DNA of 64,000 nucleotides, taken from assembly GCF_001704295.1 (NCBI RefSeq), contig NZ_CP012334.1, positions 1,376,084 to 1,440,083 of the forward strand, given 5' to 3'. The DNA is from Bordetella sp. H567 (GTDB lineage: Bacteria; Pseudomonadota; Gammaproteobacteria; Burkholderiales; Burkholderiaceae_B). Under the pieces are notes generated by a model that had not been told where the DNA came from, searched no databases, and was given only the letters and a program-made list of their open reading frames with translations. The translations under genes were made by a program, and so were the position numbers. Of the stretch, positions 23,593 to 31,965 are shown one piece after another. The first letter of the stretch is position 1, and every line of letters begins with the position of its first letter.

Positions 23593-24852
23593 ATGACAGA
23601 ACTCGTCGTCGTGGGCGCGGGCGTGATCGGCCTGGCCTGTGCCCGCCGCGCACAGCAGCTGGGCTGGCGCGTCACCCTGCTGGACAGGGACTTCGAAGGC
23701 GACCGCGCCTCGCATGGCAATGCCGGCGGCATCGCCGTCAGCGAATCGACACCCATCGCCGTGTCGGGCTTCAGCCTGAAGGCCGCTCGCTGGCTGCTGG
23801 ACCCGCTGGGGCCGCTGGCCATCCGCCTGCGCCATGCGCCGCGGCTGCTGCCCTGGCTGCGCGTATTCAATCAGGTCGGGCGCCCCGAGCATTTTCGTCG
23901 CATCTCGCGCGCGCTGGCGGCGCTGAACGACCGGGTGCTGGACGATCTGCTGCCCATGCTCGAAGACCTGGGCCTGTCTGGCCAGTTGCATCGGCGCGGC
24001 GCGCTGACCGTCTACGAAACCGACGCAGCCTTCGCCGCCGATGCGCAGGAATGGGCCTGGAAGCGCGAGCTGGGCGTGCGCTGGTCGCCGGTATCCATGG
24101 ATGCCCTGCGCGAACTGGAGCCCGCGCTGGCGCCCGTTTTCCGCCATGCCGTCATGCTGGAGGACTGGGCCCACGTGGACGATCCGCTGAATATCGTGCG
24201 CGCCCTGCGCGAGCGCATCCGCGAGGATGGCGGACGGCTGGTCGCCACCGATGTCGCCGCGCTGGCGCTGGACGATACGGCGCGGCCGGCGGCGCTGGAT
24301 CGCGCCGGCCGCCGCCACGAGGGCGATCGCCTGCTGGTCGCGGCCGGTGCCTGGTCGGGCGCGCTGGCGCGTTCGGCGGGCGACCGCGTGCTGCTGGAAA
24401 GCGAGCGTGGCTACAACACCACGCTGCCCGCGGCGATCGGAATGCTGGACCGCGAGGTCATCTTCGCCGAACGCAAATTCGTGGCGACGCCGCTGGCGGT
24501 CGGCCTGCGCATCGGCGGCGCCGCGGAATTCGCCGGGCTGGAGGCGCCCCCCAACTACCGCCGCAGCGACGCGCTGCTGGCCTTGGCGCGACGCTACCTG
24601 CCCGGCATGGACGAGCGCGATGCGCGGCGCTGGATGGGCCATCGCCCCGCCACGCCGGATTCGCTGCCCGTGATCGGGCCGTCGCCGGCATCGGAACGCC
24701 TGCTGTACGCCTTCGGCCACGGCCACCTTGGCCTGACCCAGGCGGCCACCACCGCGGCCATCGTCGGCAGCCTGCTGGCCGGCGGCGAGGCCGGCATCGA
24801 CCTGCGCCCGTATTCGATTTCCCGTTTCAACAAGGCGAGCCCGCTATGCTGA
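23593..24852 (+). CDS. DadA-like FAD-dependent amino-acid dehydrogenase/oxidase
   Basis: This 419-residue flavoprotein begins with the FAD motif LVVVGAGVIGLACARRAQ and contains DFEGDRASHGNAGGIAV near residue 35, typical of the DadA/DAO family. FGHGHLGLTQAATTAAI occurs near the C-terminus. It would deaminate or oxidise an imported amino-acid-like compound at the membrane. It is co-transcribed with the Liv-type transporter and overlaps the amidohydrolase gene by 7 bp. Confidence 0.9.
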   Translation: MTELVVVGAGVIGLACARRAQQLGWRVTLLDRDFEGDRASHGNAGGIAVSESTPIAVSGFSLKAARWLLDPLGPLAIRLRHAPRLLPWLRVFNQVGRPEHFRRISRALAALNDRVLDDLLPMLEDLGLSGQLHRRGALTVYETDAAFAADAQEWAWKRELGVRWSPVSMDALRELEPALAPVFRHAVMLEDWAHVDDPLNIVRALRERIREDGGRLVATDVAALALDDTARPAALDRAGRRHEGDRLLVAAGAWSGALARSAGDRVLLESERGYNTTLPAAIGMLDREVIFAERKFVATPLAVGLRIGGAAEFAGLEAPPNYRRSDALLALARRYLPGMDERDARRWMGHRPATPDSLPVIGPSPASERLLYAFGHGHLGLTQAATTAAIVGSLLAGGEAGIDLRPYSISRFNKASPLC

Positions 24853-26078
24853 TTCTGAAGAACGCTCGCGTCCTGGACGCGCATCACAAGGACGACGACA
24901 GTGCCTACGATGTCGTCGTCGAAGGCGACCGCATCCGCGAGGTGTCGCCGCGGCCCGTGCAAGCGGGCCGGGCGGACCAGGTCATCGACGTCGCTGGCCG
25001 CACGCTGATGCCGGGCATGATCGATTGCCACGTCCACGTGGTGGCGTCGATGGCCAACCTGGGGACCAATGCACGCATGCCGGCGGCCTTCGCCACGCTG
25101 CGCGCCGTACCCATCCTGGCGGCCATGCTGCGGCGCGGTTTCACGACCGTGCGCGATGCCGGCGGCGCGGATTACGCGCTGCGCCGCGCGGTGGAGGACG
25201 GGCTGATCGACGGCCCACGCCTGTTCATCGCCGGCAAGGCGTTGTCGCAAACGGGCGGCCATGGCGATTTTCGCGAACGCTTCGATTTCAGCGATCCGGA
25301 TCCTTGTCCCTGCCACCGCAACCTGGGCGCCATCGCCCGCGTCGTCGACGGCGTGGACGCGGTGCGCAAGGCCGTGCGCGAGGAGATGCGCGCCGGCGCC
25401 ACTCACATCAAGATCATGGCATCCGGCGGCGTGGCTTCGCCCAACGATCCTATCGGCAATCTGCAGTATTCGCGCGACGAGATCGCCGCCATCGTCGAGG
25501 AAGCCGCTTCGCACCACACCTACGTGATGGCGCATGCCTACACCGGCCAGGCCATCGCCCGGGCCGTGGAACTGGGCGTACGCACCATCGAGCACGGCAA
25601 CCTCGTCGATGACGCCGCCGCCGCGGCAATGGCCGAACACCAGGCGTACGCGGTACCCACGCTGGTGACCTACGACGCCTTGCACAAGGTGGGCGCGCAA
25701 TACGGCGTGCCGCCGGAAGCCGTGGCCAAGATCGACGACGTGCGCCTGCAAGGCCTGCAATCGCTGGAGATATTCAAGCGCCATGGCGTGCGCATGGGCC
25801 TGGGTTCCGACCTGCTGGGCGAGATGCATGCCTTCCAGGGCGACGAGCTGCGCATCCGTGCGCAGGTATTGAGCAATTTCGAAGTGATCTGCCAGGCGAC
25901 CCAGGTCGGGGCCGAGATCGTCGGGCAGAAAGACAAGCTGGGCGTCGTCGCGCCGGACGCGTTGGCCGACCTGTTGATCGTCGACGGCGATCCCGTTGCC
26001 GATATCTCCTTGTTGTGCGGCCAGGGGGAACACCTGGCCATGGTGATGAAGGCCGGTAAACCCGTATACCTGCGCTGA
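24846..26078 (+). CDS. Metal-dependent amidohydrolase family protein
   Basis: This 410-residue TIM-barrel amidohydrolase has the H-x-H metal motif DCHVHVV near residue 60, a probable carboxylated lysine region HIKIMASGGVASP near 190, histidines in VMAHAYTG and TIEHGNLV, and the catalytic aspartate in GLGSDLLG near 322. Its overall pattern recalls prolidase/Xaa-Pro-dipeptidase-type or imidazolonepropionase-like members that cleave amide bonds. The start at 24846 overlaps the upstream stop. It likely hydrolyses an amide or acylated amino acid brought in by the transporter. Confidence 0.88.
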   Translation: MLILKNARVLDAHHKDDDSAYDVVVEGDRIREVSPRPVQAGRADQVIDVAGRTLMPGMIDCHVHVVASMANLGTNARMPAAFATLRAVPILAAMLRRGFTTVRDAGGADYALRRAVEDGLIDGPRLFIAGKALSQTGGHGDFRERFDFSDPDPCPCHRNLGAIARVVDGVDAVRKAVREEMRAGATHIKIMASGGVASPNDPIGNLQYSRDEIAAIVEEAASHHTYVMAHAYTGQAIARAVELGVRTIEHGNLVDDAAAAAMAEHQAYAVPTLVTYDALHKVGAQYGVPPEAVAKIDDVRLQGLQSLEIFKRHGVRMGLGSDLLGEMHAFQGDELRIRAQVLSNFEVICQATQVGAEIVGQKDKLGVVAPDALADLLIVDGDPVADISLLCGQGEHLAMVMKAGKPVYLR

Positions 26079-26087
26079 GGCTTTGTT

Positions 26088-26136
26088 CCCGGCGGCCCGC
26101 GCGGGGCTAGCTGGCGCTACGCGCCGCCGGGGTTTT
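26088..26136 (+). terminator. Hairpin with T-run between the amidohydrolase and DapA-like genes
   Basis: CCCGGCGGC (26088-26096) pairs perfectly with GCCGCCGGG (26123-26131) around a 26-nt, partly self-complementary loop, followed by TTTT (26133-26136). It lies 25 bp before the next start codon and could partially terminate the operon or act as an attenuator. Confidence 0.55.
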
Positions 26137-26161
26137 CCATCTTTTCTATTGGACTGAAACC

Positions 26162-27058
26162 ATGAAAGTAAATTGGGCTGGTGTCTTTCCCGCCGCGACC
26201 ACGAAGATGAAGGCGGATCAATCCCTGGATCACGACGCAATCGCCGCAGGCCTGGAACGGCTGATCGCCAATGGCGTGGGCGGCGTGGTGATGATGGGCA
26301 TGGTGGGCGAAAACGCGTCGCTGGCGCCGGAGGAAAAGCTGACGGTGCTGCGCATCGCCAAGGAAACCATTAAGGGCCGCGTGCCTATCCTGTCGGGACT
26401 GGCGGAAACCACCACCGCCGCGGCCGCGCGCTATGCCAAGGAGGCCGAACGCATCGGCGTGGACGGCTTGATGGTCTTCCCGGCCTTGACCTACAAATCG
26501 GATGCGGCCGAAACCATGGCCTTCTACCGCGGCGTCGCGCGCGCCAGCGGCCTGCCCATCATGATCTACAACAATCCGCGCGGCTATGGCGTCGATATGA
26601 CGCCCCAGGTGCTGGAACAGCTGGCCGACGAGCCCACGCTGGCCTGCGTCAAGGAAGAGACCTACGACACCACGCGCGTGACGGATATCTACGCGCGGCT
26701 GGGTGACCGCTATACCGTCTTCTGCGGCGTGGATGACCTGGTGCTGGAAAGCGTAGCGCTGGGCGTGAAGGGCTGGGTCTCGGGCATGGCCAACGCGCTG
26801 CCCAGGGAATCGGTGCAGTTGCTGGATCTGGCGGTGAAGGGCGACTACGACAATGCCCGCATCCTGTACCGCAAGCTGATCAAGCTTTTCCACCTGGATA
26901 CGCACGTCAAGCTGGTGCAGTACATCAAGCTGGCGGAGAACATTACCGCGGGTTATGCCGAAACCGTACGCGAACCGCGCCTGCCGCTGACGGGGGCGGA
27001 ACGCGAGGCCACGCTGGCGATCATCCATGAAACGCTGGCGGCCCTGAAGGCGGCGTGA
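26162..27058 (+). CDS. DapA family lyase/synthase (dihydrodipicolinate synthase-like)
   Basis: This 298-residue class I aldolase-fold protein has the Schiff-base lysine in CVKEETYD near residue 163 and the catalytic tyrosine in MIYNNPRG near 134. The substrate loop reads GMVGENASLAPEEK instead of the GTTGE-type sequence of true dihydrodipicolinate synthase. It is therefore a catabolic paralogue, such as a keto-deoxy acid aldolase or dehydratase, rather than dapA. It is the last gene of the transporter/oxidase/amidohydrolase run, possibly under the attenuator just upstream. Confidence 0.88.
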   Translation: MKVNWAGVFPAATTKMKADQSLDHDAIAAGLERLIANGVGGVVMMGMVGENASLAPEEKLTVLRIAKETIKGRVPILSGLAETTTAAAARYAKEAERIGVDGLMVFPALTYKSDAAETMAFYRGVARASGLPIMIYNNPRGYGVDMTPQVLEQLADEPTLACVKEETYDTTRVTDIYARLGDRYTVFCGVDDLVLESVALGVKGWVSGMANALPRESVQLLDLAVKGDYDNARILYRKLIKLFHLDTHVKLVQYIKLAENITAGYAETVREPRLPLTGAEREATLAIIHETLAALKAA

Positions 27059-27095
27059 AAGCGCCCCCGGACGGTTGCGCCGGGACGATGCCGGG

Positions 27096-27474
27096 TTATG
27101 CCAGCGGGTACTGCAAGCCCAGGTCGCTCATGGCCGCTTCGCGGTAGTCGGGGGGGCGCGGTCCGCCGTGGCGACCATTTGTTCGAATTTGCCTTTGAAC
27201 GGTCTGTTATAGAAGTACTGGCGTTCTTCGTCGCCCAGCGCGGCCGTGCGCAGGTTCACCATAAAGCTGTTCAGGTTTCGTAGGGCGGGGTGCTGTTGTC
27301 CTGGCGATGCTGCGCCAGCAGCGCCGTGGTCTTGTCGTACAGCGCCAGCAACTGATGCAGGATGCGTAGCTCCGCTGTTGTGCCGCGCACGCGGGGTAGG
27401 CGACCGCGATACTGCGTTCCCTGGGCCAGCTGCAACTCTTCTGCGGGCGTCGTCCGGGCATGGGGCAGAGCAAT
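27096..27474 (-). pseudogene. Frameshifted remnant of an unrecognised gene
   Basis: Read leftwards, three frames carry successive protein-like pieces: TTAELRILHQLLALYDKTTA, then FMVNLRTAALGDEERQYFY and KGKFEQMVATADRAPP, then DYREAAMSDLGLQYPLA before TAA at 27096-27098. The first switch is near 27285. The second is in a run of seven G (27150-27156), a slippage-prone tract. No start codon remains in the first frame, so the 5' end also looks lost. I do not recognise the family. A sequencing error in the G-run could explain only one of the two shifts. Confidence 0.55.
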
Positions 27475-27500
27475 ATATTAATATATATAACTTATATAAG
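27472..27500. promoter_or_regulatory. Extremely AT-rich dyads upstream of the MFS exporter gene
   Basis: ATATATTAATATAT (27473-27486) and CTTATATAAG (27491-27500) are perfect palindromes in an almost G/C-free stretch, strikingly different from the surrounding high-GC DNA. Such AT-rich dyads upstream of efflux genes are typical MarR- or TetR-type operators and also provide -10-like sequence. No local repressor gene is present. Confidence 0.45.
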
Positions 27501-27566
27501 ACTTCAATGCCGTCCCCTATTTTCTGCGGGCGCGCTTTCCTTCCGTCGCCCCTCCGTCGCAGCATC

Positions 27567-29132
27567 ATGTCCACGCCTACCGGCACCCTCGCTTCAACGC
27601 CAGCCTCCGCTTCTTCCCCCGCCGCCAGCTTGACCCATCGCGAGATCATGCGCGTGATCGGCGGTATCGTGCTCTGCATCCTGCTGGCCGCGCTGGACCA
27701 GACGGTGGTCATTCCCGCCGTGCCCGCCATCGCGGCGGACCTGAACGGATTCGGGCACCTGTCGTGGATCGTGGCGGCCTATCTCATCGCGGCCACCGTC
27801 ACCACGCCCATCTACGGCAAGCTCTCCGATATCTACGGGCGCCGGCAACTGCTGACGGTTTCCATCGGCTTGTTCGTGGTCACCTCGGTAATGTGCGCGC
27901 TGGCCCAGACGCTGAACCAGCTGATCCTGTTCCGCGCGCTGCAAGGACTGGGCGGCGGCGGCCTGATGTCGCTGGCGCAGGCGGCCATCGCCGACGTCGT
28001 GGCCCCGCGCCAGCGCGGCCGGTACCAGGGCTACATGGCGGCGGTGTGGGGCGTGGCGTCCATCGCCGGGCCGCTGGTGGGCGGCTATGTGTCCGAGCAT
28101 TTGTCGTGGCGCTGGCTGTTCTGGCTGAACCTGCCGCTGGGCCTGTTCGCCATGTATTCCTGCAATCGCGGCCTGCGCATGCTCAAGCCGCGTGGCGGCA
28201 AGATGCGCCTGGACATCATGGGCTCGCTGCTGCTTGCATCGACCATCGTGTCCTGCCTGCTGGCGCTCAGCTGGGGCGGCAGCAGCTATGCCTGGCTTTC
28301 GCCGGAAATCCTGGGCCTGCTGACGCTGAGCGCGGCCGCGCTCGCCGCGCTGGTGTGGCAGGAGCGCCGCGCGGCCGATCCGCTGCTGCCGCCGCGCATG
28401 TTCCGCAATCCCACCTTCGTCTGCGGCATCGCGGCCTCGTCGCTGGGCGCGCTGGCGATCTTCCTGTGCATCTTCGCGCTGCCGCTGTATTTCCAACTGG
28501 TGCGGGGGACCAGCGCATCGGAATCCGGCCTGTTCGTTACGCCGTTCCTGCTGTCGAACGTGCTGGGCAACATCATCAGCAGCAATCTGGCGCGGCGCAC
28601 CGGCCGCATGCGGGGCATATTGTCGGCCGGCTTCATCGGCGGCTGCATAGGCCTGTGCCTGCTGGCCTTCATGGGCCCGGGCGTCCCGCTCGCCTTCGTC
28701 CTGGCCGCCACGCTGCTGACCGGCGTGGGGCTGGGCTCCTGCATGGTGGGTACGATCATGGTGGTGCAGAACGCACTGGAGCCGCGCGATATCGGCGCGG
28801 GCACCGGTTCGGTGCTGGTGCTGCGGTCGATGGGCAGTGCCTTCGGCAGCGCGTTGGCGGGCACCCTGCTGGGCCTGGGTTTCGCCGCGTCGCTCACGGC
28901 GGCGGGCATCACGCAGCAGATCGACCTGGGCGCCCTGCGCCATGGCAGCGATGTGCTCTCGCAGCTGCCCGACGCGACGCGGCGCGTGCTGATGGACGGC
29001 GTGGCGTCCACCTTCCGCGACATCTATGCCTTCGGCGCGGCGGTCGCGCTGGTGTCGCTGCTGGTCGTGCGCCGCATGCCGGACCTGGAGCTGCGCGGCG
29101 GCCTGGCCGCGCATACGCCCATCGGCGAGTAA
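27567..29132 (+). CDS. MFS transporter, DHA2 (EmrB/QacA) family, 14 transmembrane segments
   Basis: This 521-residue inner-membrane exporter has ALDQTVVIPAVPAIAADL in TM1, YGKLSDIYGRRQLL as the MFS motif A near residue 88, then GGGGLMSLAQAAIADVVAPRQRGR. It has about 14 hydrophobic segments, as in proton-driven multidrug exporters. The start is uncertain: 27567 gives the usual N-terminal length, and 27507 adds 20 residues directly after the AT-rich dyads. Neither has a strong ribosome site. The substrate is unknown. Confidence 0.88.
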   Translation: MSTPTGTLASTPASASSPAASLTHREIMRVIGGIVLCILLAALDQTVVIPAVPAIAADLNGFGHLSWIVAAYLIAATVTTPIYGKLSDIYGRRQLLTVSIGLFVVTSVMCALAQTLNQLILFRALQGLGGGGLMSLAQAAIADVVAPRQRGRYQGYMAAVWGVASIAGPLVGGYVSEHLSWRWLFWLNLPLGLFAMYSCNRGLRMLKPRGGKMRLDIMGSLLLASTIVSCLLALSWGGSSYAWLSPEILGLLTLSAAALAALVWQERRAADPLLPPRMFRNPTFVCGIAASSLGALAIFLCIFALPLYFQLVRGTSASESGLFVTPFLLSNVLGNIISSNLARRTGRMRGILSAGFIGGCIGLCLLAFMGPGVPLAFVLAATLLTGVGLGSCMVGTIMVVQNALEPRDIGAGTGSVLVLRSMGSAFGSALAGTLLGLGFAASLTAAGITQQIDLGALRHGSDVLSQLPDATRRVLMDGVASTFRDIYAFGAAVALVSLLVVRRMPDLELRGGLAAHTPIGE

Positions 29133-29201
29133 ACCGGACCACCGGCGTGGCATCGGCGTATGCCGTCCCGTCGGCAAACCGGCGCCTCCCCGCAACGGCC
29201 G

Positions 29202-30497
29202 TCAGGGCACGAGCGAAAGACCGATGCCAATCTGTGAGGTCTGGCGCTGGTTGTAGGCCAGCAAGGTGTCGCCGTAGCCATTGAAGTACTGCAGGTGCAG
29301 ATAGCCGTTCATGTTCAGGAAGGTGCGCTTCAGCGGCCACGCCAGATCCAGCTGCGCGGTACGCCGCGAGCTGGCGCCCTGGCGATACATCACCGAGGCC
29401 ACGAGCCCATTGTCCTGCGCCCAGCGCAGGTGATAGTCCACCCATCCCGTGTAGTCGGTGTAGTCGCGGTTCTGGTCCTCCAGCGCGAAATAGCCCTTGA
29501 TGCGCGGCGCGAAGGTCAGCGTGCTGCCGCCGTCGAAGCGATAGTTCAGGGCCGGCTGCACGAAGGCATCGTTCACGGAACGCGAATCGTCGCCCGCCTT
29601 GCCGTTGGACGCGTGCTCCACGCCACTGGTCAGCCCCAGGCTCCAGTCGTTGTTCTTCGATTGCCAGATCTTGTCCGACTGCCAGAACAGGCTGGGGTTG
29701 AAGGTCGTATCGATGAACGGCCACGAATCGCCCTGCAGATCCCACACGGACGTCTGCGTGTAGGCCAGGTACAGATGGTCCAGGAAACCGGGGTGCTCGT
29801 CCCGATTGGGCGTGAACAGCCGGTATTTGAAGCTGAACTGGAATTTCGCCGTGGTGCTGTCGCGCGTGCGCAGGTCGAAGTACGTCGGCTCGTATTCCGA
29901 CAGGCCCGCGCGCAGGCGGTCGAAGGCGGGATTGCCGGTCGGCTGCGGCGCTGCCGTGTTCGCGGCCTGGGTGGGCGCCGGCCCGCCGTCTGGCGAAACC
30001 CCAGTCGCCTGGACTTCCGCCGGCGGCAGGGGCTTGCCGGTACGGGCATCGACCACCGGCACATCGGCCGGTTTGCTGGCGATCGCGCCGATGCCGCTGG
30101 CGTCCAGGGCCATCATCGCCGGCTCGCCTTCGATCGACACGGCCTGCAACCCCGTGGCGCTGGCCGGCACCACCGCGGTCCACGACATGCGGGCAAAGTT
30201 GTTGACCGGCACATTGATGTCCAGCTCGTCGCTATCGGCGTGCGCCAGGCTGCGGACCACGGCGCCGGAGGGCGAGCGCCATTGCAATACCAGGTCGCGT
30301 GGCGGCTGCCACCGGCCGCCGGTTTCGCTGTCGTTGAAATAGACGGCTTGTACGTGGACGTTGGTGCCGGGCGGTGCGCTGGCGCGGTCCAGCTTGTAGC
30401 TGATGTCGGCGTGGGCGTTGAAGGCGGCGGCTGCGGATAGCAGGGCAGCAATACCCCCCAAGTGCCGCGCGCGGCGCGGATGAACAATGCGAGGCAT
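29202..30497 (-). CDS. pldA: Outer-membrane phospholipase A1
   Basis: This 431-residue protein has a signal peptide ending FNAHA near residue 30, an Ig-like/low-complexity segment of about 140 residues, then the OMPLA barrel. The catalytic block EHASNGKAGDDSRSVND near residues 293-309 matches the His-Ser-Asn arrangement of PldA. EHPGFLDHLYLAYTQTSVWD and FIDTTFNPSLFWQ are conserved strand segments. It ends with IGIGLSLVP, an aromatic-poor barrel end. The enzyme cleaves phospholipids in the outer membrane when lipid asymmetry is lost. The extended N-terminal domain is longer than in E. coli. The start at 30497 is chosen for the signal peptide. Confidence 0.9.
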   Translation of the reverse strand: MPRIVHPRRARHLGGIAALLSAAAAFNAHADISYKLDRASAPPGTNVHVQAVYFNDSETGGRWQPPRDLVLQWRSPSGAVVRSLAHADSDELDINVPVNNFARMSWTAVVPASATGLQAVSIEGEPAMMALDASGIGAIASKPADVPVVDARTGKPLPPAEVQATGVSPDGGPAPTQAANTAAPQPTGNPAFDRLRAGLSEYEPTYFDLRTRDSTTAKFQFSFKYRLFTPNRDEHPGFLDHLYLAYTQTSVWDLQGDSWPFIDTTFNPSLFWQSDKIWQSKNNDWSLGLTSGVEHASNGKAGDDSRSVNDAFVQPALNYRFDGGSTLTFAPRIKGYFALEDQNRDYTDYTGWVDYHLRWAQDNGLVASVMYRQGASSRRTAQLDLAWPLKRTFLNMNGYLHLQYFNGYGDTLLAYNQRQTSQIGIGLSLVP

Positions 30498-30819
30498 GGT
30501 ATGACAGGCCAAATCGAGGACGTTGCACTCTAGCATTCGGCCTACAATGCGTTGAAACAGCTTGTAATGTGATGGCGGAGCTGGGGGTAGGCACCGGCCC
30601 GGCGCCCGCACCGACCGTCAGCATGGACTGCTCACGGTTCACGTGCATTGGGTTGCGTACGACTTCGTTACGCGCGGCTGATAATGGATTACACCTGTTC
30701 CGTGGCCGCGACAGCGCTTGCACGGAATAGGGCCCTGACGGGGCGATTCGTGTGTACGAACAAGGTAAAATTCGCCGCGCCCTGATCGCGGCGGCACCGT
30801 CCGGCGCAGGTCAGTCCAC
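30498..30819. other. Intergenic region between pldA and tRNA-Arg
   Basis: About 320 bases without a convincing gene. A -10-like TAAAAT lies at 30766-30771, suitably placed upstream of the tRNA at 30820, but no good -35 box accompanies it. Nothing else is recognisable. Confidence 0.4.
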
Positions 30820-30896
30820 CCGCCCTTAGCTCAGTTGGATAGAGCACTCGCCTTCTAAGCGAGCGGTCACACGTTCGAATCGTGTAGGGCGGGCCA
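30820..30896 (+). tRNA. tRNA-Arg (anticodon TCT), CCA encoded
   Basis: A full cloverleaf is visible: acceptor CCGCCCT pairs with AGGGCGG, the D arm is GCTC/GAGC, the anticodon stem CTCGC/GCGAG carries loop CTTCTAA (anticodon TCT, reading AGA), and the T arm is ACACG/CGTGT with TTCGAAT. The discriminator G and CCA are encoded (30893-30896). Its 3' 39 bases are repeated at 34474-34512, marking it as an integration site. Confidence 0.97.
30858..30896 (+). repeat. attL-type direct repeat (within tRNA-Arg)
   Basis: These 39 bases begin AGCGAGCGGTCACACG and end GGGCGGGCCA, and are identical to 34474-34512. They cover the anticodon 3' stem through CCA, so the functional tRNA is kept at this end. 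Confidence 0.85.
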
Positions 30897-31003
30897 AGTT
30901 TCCTGGTAATTGCAGCCACTGACGCCATTGCGCCCGCGCCGGACCCCCGTTGTGAGCCTGCTACCACTACAGCCGGAGCGCCGCAGCTAGACCCGAGCTA
31001 CAC

Positions 31004-31423
31004 CTATTTTGCCGGCCGCTTCAGTTCCTCAAGGGCTGAGAGGTAGCGCAGGGCAGCGTCCTTGTTGTCACTCCACGCGTCGTACATCAGGGTGCCCTCG
31101 GGCGTCCGTGAGCGCACGTACCACCAGCGCCCCTTGGAGAACAGATAGTTCTTGCCGATAGACGAGTAGTACACCCGGACCACCTTCTGCTTGGCCGCGT
31201 CCCGGCCGAACCAGGCGCCGTGCTTGGTCCAGGTCGCGTCCGCCACCTCGAAGTACTCATTCGTCACGCGCACGGACTCAGGCCGCTGCCTTTCTGGCTG
31301 CTCGTTCAGGTACCGCTCGACCACAGCGAGTGGGTCAGCGGGCGGGGGCGGGGCAGTGTAGGGCTCCATGCTGGAGCAGCCCGCCAGGAACAGGACCAAC
31401 AGCGCGGTCAGGAATTTATGCAT
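31004..31423 (-). CDS. Small predicted lipoprotein of unknown function
   Basis: This 139-residue protein begins MHKFLTALLVLFLAGCSSM, a short signal with lipobox LAGC, so it should be a lipoprotein. The start at 31423 follows a strong AAAGGAGAG. A Pro-rich linker leads to a compact domain with VRVTNEYFEVADATWTKHGAW and SKGRWWYVRSRTPEGTLMY, rich in aromatic residues. I do not recognise the family. It is the first gene inside the tRNA-Arg island and has no operon partner. Confidence 0.75.
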   Translation of the reverse strand: MHKFLTALLVLFLAGCSSMEPYTAPPPPADPLAVVERYLNEQPERQRPESVRVTNEYFEVADATWTKHGAWFGRDAAKQKVVRVYYSSIGKNYLFSKGRWWYVRSRTPEGTLMYDAWSDNKDAALRYLSALEELKRPAK

Positions 31424-31965
31424 CTCTCCTTTTTTGTGAGCAGACATGATAGCCAACTGGACCGGGCTGAAATTGTTGCGATTTTCTGTGGGGGTAGGGC
31501 TGATCTCGAAGTTCATCCAACTTGGAATTTCATTATCCAGTTTGGAATTCGGGAATTTCCGATATACGAGCATTGACGCCGCTCGTGTCCTATTTCGCTC
31601 CTGATGTCGAATTCCTTTCTCTTGGAATTTGTATCGCTCAACTTGAGATTGGAGCCAATCGATCGTTAGCGTGGCTCTGGACTACCGGTCGGAGGCGACC
31701 CAATCCGGCGCGGTCATAGCTGGTGCGCCGGCACCTGTCCGCTTGCGGTCTTTCTCGGGGGGGGGCACAGCCCAGCCTAAATGTGGCGAGCGGGTTGTCC
31801 CGCTGTGAACCTGGTTAGCCGGAGCCGGCAACAGCGTGTGCTGAGGGCGCGACAACGTTGCGCCATGTCTGCGGCCAGGCATAGCGGAGTAGCCTACGAT
31901 GCCAACGGCTGATTTCGACCTTGAAGAGACATTGAGCCACGAAGTCTGGATGACTACTCTCGGCA
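31424..31965. other. Island intergenic region with TTGGAATT repeats and no recognisable gene
   Basis: About 540 bases. The first part carries three TTGGAATT repeats (31522-31629). The rest has short open frames without homology that I can see and a G-run near 31749-31757. Nothing here supports a gene; decayed insertion-element sequence is possible but not shown. Confidence 0.4.
31522..31629 (+). repeat. Left cluster of TTGGAATT repeats
   Basis: TTGGAATT occurs at 31522-31529, 31542-31549 and 31622-31629, all in the same orientation. The same 8-mer appears inverted at 34341-34348 and 34364-34371 on the far side of the LysR/dehydrogenase pair. Such clustered subterminal repeats can be transposase or recombinase binding sites; that role is inferred. 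Confidence 0.45.

Noticed and set aside
30689-30967. Frame encoding PPYTIRTCDRSL across the tRNA, and a similar one at 34467-34781
   Set aside because: This peptide is a well-known spurious translation of tRNA-Arg sequence; the second arises from the att copy.
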